Source: Patescibacteria group bacterium
GTDB lineage: Bacteria > Patescibacteriota > Minisyncoccia > Phycocordibacterales > UBA12445
Reading direction: 5' to 3'
DNA: 6,015 nucleotides
NCBI GenBank assembly: GCA_022710205.1
Contig: JAKLHJ010000046.1
Span: 1-6,015, forward strand
Position 1 is the first letter of the stretch, and each line of letters opens with the position of its first letter. Made by a program: the position numbers and the translations under genes. Shown piece after piece: positions 1-4,401 of the stretch. The notes below the pieces were generated by a model. The model made no database searches. It was given only the letters and a program-made list of their open reading frames with translations, and was not told the origin of the DNA.

Positions 1-149
1 GCGATAAGGTAAAGCATATAGGAGAAATAAATGCAAACAAAATAACGGATGAGATAGGGTTGGGAGCGGATAAGACAGAAATGAATGAGAAGATTACACA
101 GTTGATAGATTTGGTAAACAGCGCATTAAACGCGGAATTAAGGAGGTGA
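1..149 (+). CDS. 3' end of an unrecognised gene (partial)
   Basis: An open frame enters from the left edge (first full codon at base 3) and ends at TGA 147-149, giving 48 C-terminal residues that finish NSALNAELRR. The tail is charged and probably helical, with a heptad-like LIDLVNSALNAEL stretch. I do not recognise a family. That it is a true coding end is supported by the next gene's ribosome binding site lying over its last codons, which is typical of translational coupling in an operon. The start and most of the protein lie outside the window. Confidence 0.5.
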   Translation, partial: DKVKHIGEINANKITDEIGLGADKTEMNEKITQLIDLVNSALNAELRR

Positions 150-154
150 TTGAA

Positions 155-319
155 ATGGCGAGAAAAAACGCTTCAAAGGAATCGCAGAAGTCGGGAAAAG
201 TCATGGAAATGATCAGAAAGAAAGCCTATGAAATTTATGAGAAGAACGGCAGGAAGGCGGGCCGGGATTTGAATAATTGGCTGGAAGCCGAAACGATAAT
301 ATTAAAAAGCACAAGGTAG
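155..319 (+). CDS. Small DUF2934 domain protein
   Basis: A 54-residue basic protein. Residues about 20-47 carry the DUF2934 pattern: an IRKKAYEIYEKNGR-type helix, then a glycine, then GRDLNNWLEAE. The family is small and of unknown function, found in many soil and sediment bacteria; domain length here is normal, with only a short lysine- and serine-rich N-terminal extension. The ATG start is well fixed by a near-perfect Shine-Dalgarno, AAGGAGGTGA at 140-149, about 5 bases ahead, which overlaps the stop of the preceding gene. The next gene begins 16 bases after the stop, so it is probably cotranscribed with the polyamine genes. No catalytic residues are apparent and a role in binding nucleic acid or protein would be a guess. 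Confidence 0.8.
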   Translation: MARKNASKESQKSGKVMEMIRKKAYEIYEKNGRKAGRDLNNWLEAETIILKSTR

Positions 320-335
320 CATAGGCGGTTAAAAT

Positions 336-1256
336 ATGAACGAAAGACACTCTTTGGAGCCTGTCTTTTATCTTCCATCGGATAAGAGATTTGGTGATAT
401 AGATGAGGATTATTCAAATTTCAAAAAATCCAAAGTCGTTATAGTCCAAGTCCCTTATGAAAAGACAACCACATATGTTAAAGGCACAAAGGCAGGACCT
501 GCCGCCATAATAGAAGCGTCAGGGAATATGGAGCTTTTTGATGATGAGTTAAATCAAGAGGTCTATAAAATAGGTATTCATACCGTAGAAATTCCCGGCA
601 TAGCCGATGCAGAACCGGAGGATATGGTAAAAAAGGTTCATGATGCCACGAGTGATCTTTTGAAGCTTAGCAAATTTCCGGTGATTCTTGGAGGAGAGCA
701 TTCCGTATCTGTAGGCGCTGTCGGTGCGATGAAAAAGAGTTATTCTGATGTGTCTGTTCTGCAGTTGGATGCTCATTATGATTTAAGAAATGAATATTTA
801 GGATCTAAATATAATCACGCATGTGCCGCAAGGCGTATATCGGAAATCTGTCCTTTAGTACAAGCAGGTCTGCGAAGCTTATCAAAGGAAGAAAAGGATT
901 TTTTAAATACCAAGTCTAATGGAAATATTAAGACTGTAAATGTTTATGATATTTTGGAAAAACCGCTCTGGAAAGATTATGTTATTAATGGCCTCTCAGA
1001 AAATGTATATATAACAATCGACCTGGATGTCTTTGATCCGTCTCTTATGCCTGCCGTTGGAACGCCGGAACCAGGTGGGATAGGATGGTATGAACTGACA
1101 GATCTATTAAAAGAGACGGCCAAGGATAAGAAGATAGTCGGATTTGACGTAGTAGAGCTTTGCCCGATAGAAAATCATATAATGTCGAATTTTTTAGCCG
1201 CAAAACTTGTTTATAGACTGCTAGGATATATTTTTATGTTGAACAACAAAAAATAA
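336..1256 (+). CDS. speB: Agmatinase-family ureohydrolase (arginase/agmatinase/formiminoglutamase superfamily)
   Basis: Predicted to hydrolyse agmatine to putrescine and urea in the cytoplasm with a binuclear Mn site. The 306-residue length is normal for SpeB. All six expected metal ligands are visible: H122 in GGEHS, D145, H147 and D149 in LDAHYD, and D229 and D231 in DLDVFDPS. The TPEPGG signature (243-248) and the E274 of VVELCP, which corresponds to the conserved substrate-side glutamate of the family, are also intact. The N-terminal segment has the usual GPAAI. Sequence alone cannot fully separate agmatinase from arginase or guanidinobutyrase, but the next gene, an arginine decarboxylase 18 bases downstream, makes agmatine the likeliest substrate. 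The ATG at 336 has only a weak site (AGGCGG at about 323-328), so expression may depend partly on coupling to the DUF2934 gene. Confidence 0.93.
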   Translation: MNERHSLEPVFYLPSDKRFGDIDEDYSNFKKSKVVIVQVPYEKTTTYVKGTKAGPAAIIEASGNMELFDDELNQEVYKIGIHTVEIPGIADAEPEDMVKKVHDATSDLLKLSKFPVILGGEHSVSVGAVGAMKKSYSDVSVLQLDAHYDLRNEYLGSKYNHACAARRISEICPLVQAGLRSLSKEEKDFLNTKSNGNIKTVNVYDILEKPLWKDYVINGLSENVYITIDLDVFDPSLMPAVGTPEPGGIGWYELTDLLKETAKDKKIVGFDVVELCPIENHIMSNFLAAKLVYRLLGYIFMLNNKK

Positions 1257-1274
1257 TTTACGAAAGAGTAAGCA

Positions 1275-1844
1275 ATGATACTTGTTCCCAGGAAGAATTT
1301 ATTAGTTCCCAAAAGGATGTTCTTCACGAAGGGTGTGGGTACCCATAAGGCGGAGCTCAGGAGTTTTGAGCTGGCACTTAGGGATGCTGGGATCGAAAGA
1401 TGCAATCTCGTACACGTTTCAAGCATTTTACCGCCAGAATGTAAAATAATACCCAGAATAGAAGGATTAAAAGAACTTGTCTCAGGTATGATTACATTTA
1501 CTGTTATGGCAAGATGTTGTTCCAATGAACCGCACCGGTTGATAGCAGCCAGCGTGGGTTGCGCGGTGCCCGCAGATTCAAACGCATACGGTTATTTAAG
1601 CGAACACCACGCCTTCGGCGAAAATGAACGCGTTGCCGGTGATTTTTCGGAAGATTTGGCCGTCGAAATGCTGGCATCTACCCTTGGCGTGGAATATGAT
1701 GAAGATAAATCCTGGGATGAAAATAAAGAGATATATCAGCTAAAAGACAAAATAGTAAGCACGTCAAATATTACACAATCTGCAATAGTGGATACGGAAG
1801 GCAATTTTTCCACAGTAGTAGCCGCCGCTGTATTTCTATTTTAA
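1275..1844 (+). CDS. pdaD: Pyruvoyl-dependent arginine decarboxylase
   Basis: Predicted to convert arginine to agmatine and CO2 using a self-generated pyruvoyl group rather than pyridoxal phosphate. The 189-residue proenzyme matches the PvlArgDC family of Methanocaldococcus jannaschii PdaD and chlamydial AaxB. The autocleavage motif HVSSILPP is at 47-54, so cleavage would fall between S49 and S50, leaving a short beta chain and an alpha chain starting with the pyruvoyl residue. The YLSEHHAFGE motif at 107-116 carries E110, equivalent to the catalytic glutamate of the archaeal enzyme. Residues about 129-160 (EMLAS onward) and the closing VVAAAVFLF strand are also family-like. It follows the agmatinase by 18 bases, giving a two-step putrescine route. 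The start is the first ATG; its ribosome binding site (GAAAGAG, 1262-1268) is modest. Chlamydial homologues serve arginine-agmatine exchange, but no antiporter is visible here. Confidence 0.93.
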   Translation: MILVPRKNLLVPKRMFFTKGVGTHKAELRSFELALRDAGIERCNLVHVSSILPPECKIIPRIEGLKELVSGMITFTVMARCCSNEPHRLIAASVGCAVPADSNAYGYLSEHHAFGENERVAGDFSEDLAVEMLASTLGVEYDEDKSWDENKEIYQLKDKIVSTSNITQSAIVDTEGNFSTVVAAAVFLF

Positions 1845-1899
1845 ATAAGGGTTTCGGGATCGGTTTTGTAATAATCTAAAACATAAAGGAGGTAACGCC

Positions 1900-2010
1900 G
1901 TGGGAGATAAAGGCAAGAAGGACAAACAAAAACATGATAAGCAGAAGCTGTCACAACAGGAGCAGGAGCGATTAAGACGGCAACAAAAATTCGAAAAGAA
2001 ATATAAATAA
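1900..2010 (+). CDS. Lysine-rich 36-residue protein, unknown function
   Basis: A short GTG-started frame encoding MGDKGKKDKQKHDKQK followed by a Gln/Glu/Arg stretch and ending KFEKKYK. About a third of the residues are lysine or arginine; it should be soluble, probably helical or disordered, with no hydrophobic segment. Evidence that it is real: a textbook AAAGGAGG at about 1886-1893 sits 6 bases before the GTG, no other frame explains that site, and the intrinsic terminator follows 28 bases after the stop. Small MGDK...K proteins of this kind are, to my recollection, common orphan ORFs in environmental genomes, and no function is known to me. It lies 55 bases after the arginine decarboxylase, probably as the last gene of that transcript. 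Nucleic-acid or ribosome binding would be consistent with the charge but is unproven. Confidence 0.7.
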   Translation: MGDKGKKDKQKHDKQKLSQQEQERLRRQQKFEKKYK

Positions 2011-2037
2011 AGAAAATAGAAAGCCGTAATATATAAC

Positions 2038-2066
2038 AATGTCCGCCTCAATAAGGCGGACATTTT
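2038..2066 (+). terminator. Intrinsic terminator closing the polyamine gene run
   Basis: ATGTCCGCCT (2039-2048) and AGGCGGACAT (2054-2063) are exact reverse complements around a 5-base CAATA loop; one more A-T pair (2038/2064) extends the stem to 11 bp. A short T run follows (TTTT, 2063-2066). Being nearly symmetric, with A-rich sequence on its left, it could act weakly in the other direction as well. Confidence 0.85.
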
Positions 2067-2093
2067 GCATCAATTTGTGTCATAAAGAGTTAA

Positions 2094-2137
2094 GCCAATT
2101 TACACCAAAAATGACCGGACAAAACGGACAAATTGGC
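2094..2137. repeat. Inverted repeat GCCAATTT / AAATTGGC
   Basis: An exact 8-bp inverted repeat (2094-2101 and 2130-2137) encloses a 28-base loop that itself holds a tandem CGGACAAA (2116-2123 and 2125-2132). It abuts the next inverted repeat, which starts at 2137. Its role is unknown; it could be a binding site or a transcript hairpin. Confidence 0.55.
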
Positions 2138-2231
2138 GAGGAATAAACCTCTCTAAGTAGCAAAATTCGCTTGTTTATCGCAATAAATCCACTATAATAG
2201 ATACTTATATAAACAGAGAGGTTCTTCCTCG
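2137..2231. repeat. Long interrupted inverted repeat around a promoter
   Basis: The left arm is CGAGGAA then AACCTCTCT (2137-2143, 2146-2154); the right arm is AGAGAGGTT then TTCCTCG (2215-2223, 2225-2231). The two segments pair exactly (7 + 9 bp) with a small internal bulge. The 60-base centre holds a sigma70-type promoter. An arm pair of this quality in a non-coding gap is unlikely to be chance. It could be a regulatory cruciform, a repressor site pair, or the end of a small mobile repeat. Confidence 0.65.
2171..2198 (+). promoter_or_regulatory. Predicted sigma70-type promoter
   Basis: TTGTTT at 2171-2176 as a partial -35 and a consensus TATAAT at 2193-2198 as -10, 16-bp spacer, start expected near 2205. 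The same CGCTTGTTT ... TATAAT arrangement recurs at 4261-4292. Transcription would run through the right arm of the inverted repeat into the structured 2247-2410 stretch and possibly on to the gene at 2588. Confidence 0.55.
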
Positions 2232-2246
2232 GCTTATACGAGAGGG

Positions 2247-2395
2247 ACCCCAGTTTAACGGTTGGACGTATCGGGATTTGAACAAAATTTGCGCCGAGCG
2301 AAGCGAGGGAAAGGCCTCTGGCCGACAGCAAATTTTGATGGTCCGTAGCGAGCTCTGCGAGCGAAGTAACCAAATCCCCTCGCCCACCCCAGTTT
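2247..2395. repeat. Nested repeat element with three-way-junction potential
   Basis: ACCCCAGTTT occurs directly repeated at 2247-2256 and 2386-2395. Between the copies are an outer inverted pair GGGATTTG/CAAATCCC (2273-2280, 2371-2378) and an inner pair CAAAATTTGC/GCAAATTTTG (2283-2292, 2328-2337). A third helix is possible from TGGT/ACCA (2339-2342, 2369-2372, competing slightly with the outer pair), containing GCTC/GAGC (2352-2355, 2359-2362). CGAGCGAAG appears twice (2295-2303, 2358-2366). Short pieces such as CGGGATTTGAAC resemble the antisense of a tRNA T-arm, but no full tRNA folds on either strand. I see no supported gene; the open frames here on the minus strand lack convincing start sites and family features. 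Best described as a repeat or structured non-coding element. Confidence 0.55.
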
Positions 2396-2410
2396 CGAGA
2401 CAGCAGTCGA
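2396..2410 (-). repeat. Inverted copy of the TCGACTGCTGTCTCG motif
   Basis: CGAGACAGCAGTCGA is the exact reverse complement of 4149-4163. Its GACAGCAGTCGA part (2399-2410) also pairs exactly with TCGACTGCTGTC at 2473-2484, giving a 12-bp inverted repeat around 62 bases, like the ends of a tiny non-autonomous element. The enclosed 62 bases have no gene. Confidence 0.6.
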
Positions 2411-2468
2411 ACCACAAAAAGTTTTAGCAACCCTCGGTATTTCAGGTAGTTGCGTAACGTAATTTTTT

Positions 2469-2491
2469 AGACTCGACTGCTGTCCTGTTTG
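2469..2491 (+). repeat. Left copy of a 23-bp direct repeat bracketing the toxin-like cassette
   Basis: AGACTCGACTGCTGTC (2469-2484) is identical to 4145-4160; the next two bases differ by transitions and the following GTTTG matches again, so 21 of 23 bases agree. The copies are 1676 bases apart and enclose four genes. Confidence 0.7.
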
Positions 2492-2504
2492 AGTTAGTTA
2501 TTGG

Positions 2505-2549
2505 ACGCCCCTGCGAAACAGAGAAGTTTGATGTATTAAGCAAGGGCGT
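2505..2549. repeat. Imperfect inverted repeat before the first cassette gene
   Basis: ACGCCCCTGC (2505-2514) pairs with GCAAGGGCGT (2540-2549) at 9 of 10 positions around a 25-base centre; outside these, TTATT (2498-2502) and AATAA (2555-2559) are also complementary with asymmetric spacers. It precedes the gene at 2588 and could be a hairpin in its leader or a recombination-type site. No U-tract follows, so it is not an ordinary terminator. Confidence 0.45.
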
Positions 2550-2587
2550 TAGAGAATAATGTGGATAAAATAGTTTTAAGGAAAAAT

Positions 2588-3022
2588 ATGGCGAGAAAAA
2601 GATTGATAACATTAAGCATCCTGGTATTACTTGGATGTGTTATCTGTAGAAATGGTTTGTGTGGCGATGCCATTAGCGACCTCAAAGAGCAATTGCCCAA
2701 TATGAATAAGTATCAACTTCAAGAAAAACTTAATCAGATAGAAGTTTTGGTAGCCACAGACCCTGAAAGCATTGTTTATAATGGAGCACGCTATTTAATA
2801 AAAAATCAGATTCTGCTCCACGATAGGCTTGTTTCACAAATACGAGGTTTGATTCAAAGCAACGACATAGAGGGGAGCGTTAATTCCGATGGCACTGTTT
2901 TTATTGAAGGCACATTAACGGGTACCACTAAAAAGATGTCATTATCAGCGGATGAATTTTCCACAATAAGATTAAAAGAATTAATAGATTATGGGGTTAA
3001 TAAAATTAAAGAGATCAATTAG
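2588..3022 (+). CDS. Predicted exported or lipoprotein, unknown function
   Basis: A 144-residue protein with a positive N-terminus (MARKR) followed by a hydrophobic run to about residue 20, typical of a Sec signal. LLGC at 14-17 is a tolerable though not ideal lipobox (Leu rather than Ala/Ser/Thr at -2), so lipidation at C17 is possible; otherwise cleavage near C25-G26 would fit. The mature part is helical and Gln/Leu-rich at about 30-60, then has a GSVNSDGTVFIEGTLTG segment that looks like a small beta hairpin or strand repeat. I do not recognise a family. ATG 2588 is preferred because AAGGA (2578-2582) lies 5 bases ahead and it puts the basic residues at the signal's start; a GTG at 2561 in the same frame would add nine residues and has a poorer site. 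The membrane-protein gene follows 42 bases later. Confidence 0.65.
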   Translation: MARKRLITLSILVLLGCVICRNGLCGDAISDLKEQLPNMNKYQLQEKLNQIEVLVATDPESIVYNGARYLIKNQILLHDRLVSQIRGLIQSNDIEGSVNSDGTVFIEGTLTGTTKKMSLSADEFSTIRLKELIDYGVNKIKEIN

Positions 3023-3064
3023 ATTGCTATACATAAGTACTCAAACAGTACGAGGAGAGATAAT

Positions 3065-3289
3065 ATGAAAAATGGAATAAATTGGCAGTTGATTGTTGGC
3101 ATCATAGGAGTATTGGGAATGATTTATTTTGGTGTCAGAGACCAGCAAAAAGGTGTTATCATCAGGGATATAAATCAAGATATTTCTTATATACAAAACA
3201 ATAATTATTATCAAACTGCCCCATCAGATATAAAACAAAAGATTGAGAGCATTCAAGCGGTATCGGGAAATACAGTAATGCTGCGATAG
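3065..3289 (+). CDS. Small single-pass membrane protein, unknown function
   Basis: A 74-residue protein. Residues about 7-23 (WQLIVGIIGVLGMIYFG) form one membrane helix, followed by a charged turn and a polar tail of about 50 residues that is rich in Ile, Asn and Gln (a QNNNYYQ stretch at about 44-50). Topology is probably N-out or N-in with a soluble C-terminal tail; sequence alone does not settle it. The start is firm: GAGGAGAG at about 3051-3058 precedes ATG 3065 at good distance. It lies between the exported protein and the zeta-type gene, 39 bases before the latter, on the same strand. No family is recognised. It might pair with the exported protein at the envelope, or be an unrelated cassette gene. 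Confidence 0.7.
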   Translation: MKNGINWQLIVGIIGVLGMIYFGVRDQQKGVIIRDINQDISYIQNNNYYQTAPSDIKQKIESIQAVSGNTVMLR

Positions 3290-3328
3290 TTTGAAGAAAA
3301 CAGGGGACAGGTATCTGGATAAAATAAA

Positions 3329-3901
3329 ATGACAAAGAACGTTTATATAATCGCCGGGCCGAATGGATCGGGCAAGACGACATTCGCAACAATGTTTTTG
3401 CCTGATTATGTTAAATGCCCAAATTTTGTGAATGCTGATCTGATCGCTAAAGGATTGGCACCATTCGAGCCCCGCAGCGCGGCCATTAAAGCAGGGAAGC
3501 TCGTCCTGCAGCAAATCCACGAGTTTGCTGAACGCGAGGTTGATTTCGCTTTTGAAACAACGTTATCTGGCAAGTCCTATGTAAGTTTACTTTCCGCGTT
3601 AAAAACAAAAGGTTATGCGCTACATCTTTTTTTTCTGTGGATTCCCAGTCCTGAATTAGCAATGGAGCGTATTAAAGATAGGGTAAGGGAGGGTGGGCAT
3701 AATGTGCCAGCCGAAGACGTTCGCCGCCGGTTCGTTCGCGGTATTAATAACTTTTTCAAATTATATGAATCGCTGTTCGATTCCTGGATGCTGTTTGATA
3801 ATTCCAAGGCAAAGCCTTTATTGATAGCGAAGAGAAAAAATGGCCACACGGAATTGAATAATGAAGAATTATTTAAGATTATTCAAAGCAGTGCGAGGTG
3901 A
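3329..3901 (+). CDS. Zeta-toxin-like P-loop ATPase/kinase (COG4185 type)
   Basis: A 190-residue cytoplasmic protein with a Walker A loop GPNGSGKTT at 10-18, then NADLIAKGLAPFEP (35-48), FAFETTLSG (73-81), a strand HLFFLWIPSPELAMERI (99-115), a basic RVREGGHNVP loop (118-127) leading to EDVRRRF, and LFDNS at 155-159. This order is that of the zeta toxin/AAA_33 family of small ATP-dependent kinases, annotated as predicted ABC-type ATPase COG4185. Characterised zeta toxins phosphorylate UDP-N-acetylglucosamine and block wall synthesis; whether this shorter subgroup does so is not established. All core motifs look intact. A small gene begins 3 bases after its stop, overlapping its translation signals, as expected of a toxin-antitoxin-like pair. 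The preceding ribosome binding site is weak. An alternative is a housekeeping kinase of unknown substrate. Confidence 0.85.
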   Translation: MTKNVYIIAGPNGSGKTTFATMFLPDYVKCPNFVNADLIAKGLAPFEPRSAAIKAGKLVLQQIHEFAEREVDFAFETTLSGKSYVSLLSALKTKGYALHLFFLWIPSPELAMERIKDRVREGGHNVPAEDVRRRFVRGINNFFKLYESLFDSWMLFDNSKAKPLLIAKRKNGHTELNNEELFKIIQSSAR

Positions 3902-3904
3902 TGA

Positions 3905-4057
3905 GTGAAAAAGAGAATGTCTTTACAAGATAAAGCCGAAGCAGCGTTGAAGAAAGCGGTGCGGCAAGTTGTGGAACGGCATAAAAAGACCGGCCGTTCA
4001 CTTGCAGTATGGCAGAACGGTAAAACCGTCCGTGTCTCTCCAAATACAGTTAGGTAG
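3905..4057 (+). CDS. Small partner of the zeta-type gene, probable antitoxin
   Basis: A 50-residue basic protein: a helical N-terminal half (LQDKAEAALKKAVRQVVERHKKTG, residues 7-30) followed by SLAVWQNGKTVRVSP, likely a short beta hairpin. This helix-then-'W..GK.V.V.P' layout is that of the small proteins usually encoded beside COG4185-type ATPases, which are presumed antitoxins; I rely on recollection of that pairing. GTG 3905 is chosen because GAGGTGA (3895-3901), overlapping the zeta gene's stop, is well placed for it; ATG 3917 in frame would remove four residues but lacks a good site. Toxin-first gene order differs from the classic epsilon-zeta operon, where the antitoxin precedes. The frame is too short for routine gene callers to be certain. 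Confidence 0.7.
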   Translation: MKKRMSLQDKAEAALKKAVRQVVERHKKTGRSLAVWQNGKTVRVSPNTVR

Positions 4058-4263
4058 ATGGAAAGGGGATATCAAGCGATATTTCGAGTCGAGCGCGCCT
4101 TCTTCGGTAAAATGCTATAACTAGTTGAGCTGTAGGCTTTTGGGAGACTCGACTGCTGTCTCGTTTGGAACCCCTTCATCCTGGGCTGTATACGGAGAGG
4201 GCGTCTCCTCGTTGAATTTGATCACCCGTCCTCAGGCGGAGATACTCCCAAAACATGAAACGC
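4058..4263. other. Non-coding gap between the cassette and the trehalose gene's promoter
   Basis: About 200 bases without a supported gene. It contains the right copy of the 23-bp repeat and an exact 9-bp inverted pair TTTTGGGAG/CTCCCAAAA (4138-4146, 4245-4253) that encloses it. GAGAC/GTCTC (4144-4148, 4158-4162) could form a small hairpin over the repeat. No clear terminator for the zeta-type pair is visible here; the next one is at 4346-4389. Confidence 0.5.
4145..4167 (+). repeat. Right copy of the 23-bp direct repeat
   Basis: Same orientation as 2469-2491, with 21 of 23 positions identical and the first 16 exact. TCGACTGCTGTCTCG within it (4149-4163) is also present, reversed, at 2396-2410. 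Together the copies mark the outer limits of the four-gene block. Confidence 0.7.
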
Positions 4264-4292
4264 TTGTTTTTGCGTACAAAATCGTTTATAAT
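4264..4292 (+). promoter_or_regulatory. Predicted sigma70-type promoter for the trehalose synthase gene
   Basis: TTGTTT (4264-4269) and a consensus TATAAT (4287-4292) separated by 17 bp; start expected near 4299. The preceding CGC makes CGCTTGTTT, identical to the promoter at 2168-2176. The only gene downstream is the one at 4402, about 100 bases on. Confidence 0.65.
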
Positions 4293-4301
4293 AAAAACGG
4301 G

Positions 4302-4323
4302 TCTAGAGGTATACTCTAGAGGT
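4302..4323 (+). promoter_or_regulatory. Palindrome / tandem TCTAGAGGT at the transcript start
   Basis: TCTAGAG (4302-4308) and CTCTAGA (4314-4320) are exact reverse complements around GTATA. The same bases also contain TCTAGAGGT twice in direct order (4302-4310, 4315-4323). Lying at about +4 to +25 of the predicted transcript, it could be an operator for a dimeric repressor or the first hairpin of a leader RNA. Confidence 0.5.
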
Positions 4324-4328
4324 TAAGC

Positions 4329-4398
4329 AGGTTCTGATGGTCGGGCCGCCATCTTTGGGTGAAAACCCGGAGGGGCGGTTTTTTATTTTGGAGAACCT
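4329..4398 (+). promoter_or_regulatory. Candidate attenuator leader: alternative pairings around the terminator
   Basis: GATGG (4336-4340) can pair with CCATC (4349-4353), which would use up part of the left arm of the downstream terminator and so act as an anti-terminator. In addition, AGGTTCT (4329-4335) is exactly complementary to AGAACCT (4392-4398), just after the GGAG ribosome binding site, and would enclose the terminator hairpin. These are seen in sequence; regulatory use is inferred. I do not recognise a known riboswitch class. Confidence 0.4.
4346..4389 (+). terminator. Intrinsic terminator or attenuator before the trehalose synthase gene
   Basis: CCGCC (4346-4350) pairs with GGCGG (4374-4378), and CTTTGGG (4353-4359) with CCCGGAG (4366-4372) through G-C, A-U and G-U pairs, around a TGAAAA loop. 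TTTTTTATTTT follows at once (4379-4389). It ends 12 bases before the ATG at 4402 and lies downstream of the promoter at 4264-4292, so it would attenuate that transcript as well as stop read-through from the cassette. Confidence 0.75.
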
Positions 4399-4401
4399 AT
4401 T

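Noticed and set aside
1211..1525. Minus-strand 104-residue frame across the agmatinase and decarboxylase junction
   Set aside because: Antisense shadow of two genes with clear catalytic motifs.
2262..2380. Possible tRNA gene on either strand, suggested by CGGGATTTGAAC and CCAAATCCCC
   Set aside because: No full cloverleaf forms: the T-arm stem lacks its pairing half, and no anticodon arm or matching acceptor ends are found. At most these are tRNA-like fragments.
2080..2430. Minus-strand open frames of 116 and 70 residues in the repeat region
   Set aside because: They lie over nested inverted repeats, have no convincing ribosome binding site, odd composition and no recognisable domain.
2498..2560. 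Integron attC-like site ending GGGCGTTAGAG
   Set aside because: The right side resembles a GTTRRRY core (last base wrong), but the left core reads ATTGGAC instead of RYYYAAC, and no second site follows any cassette gene; kept only as an inverted repeat.
4125..4319. A 64-residue plus-strand frame starting with TTG
   Set aside because: It runs through the direct repeat, the promoter and the palindrome, lacks a ribosome binding site and shows no protein-like pattern.
4329..4400. A known riboswitch (fluoride, ykkC, ydaO and others were considered) before the trehalose gene
   Set aside because: None of the conserved core strings of those classes is present; only generic terminator and alternative pairings can be supported.
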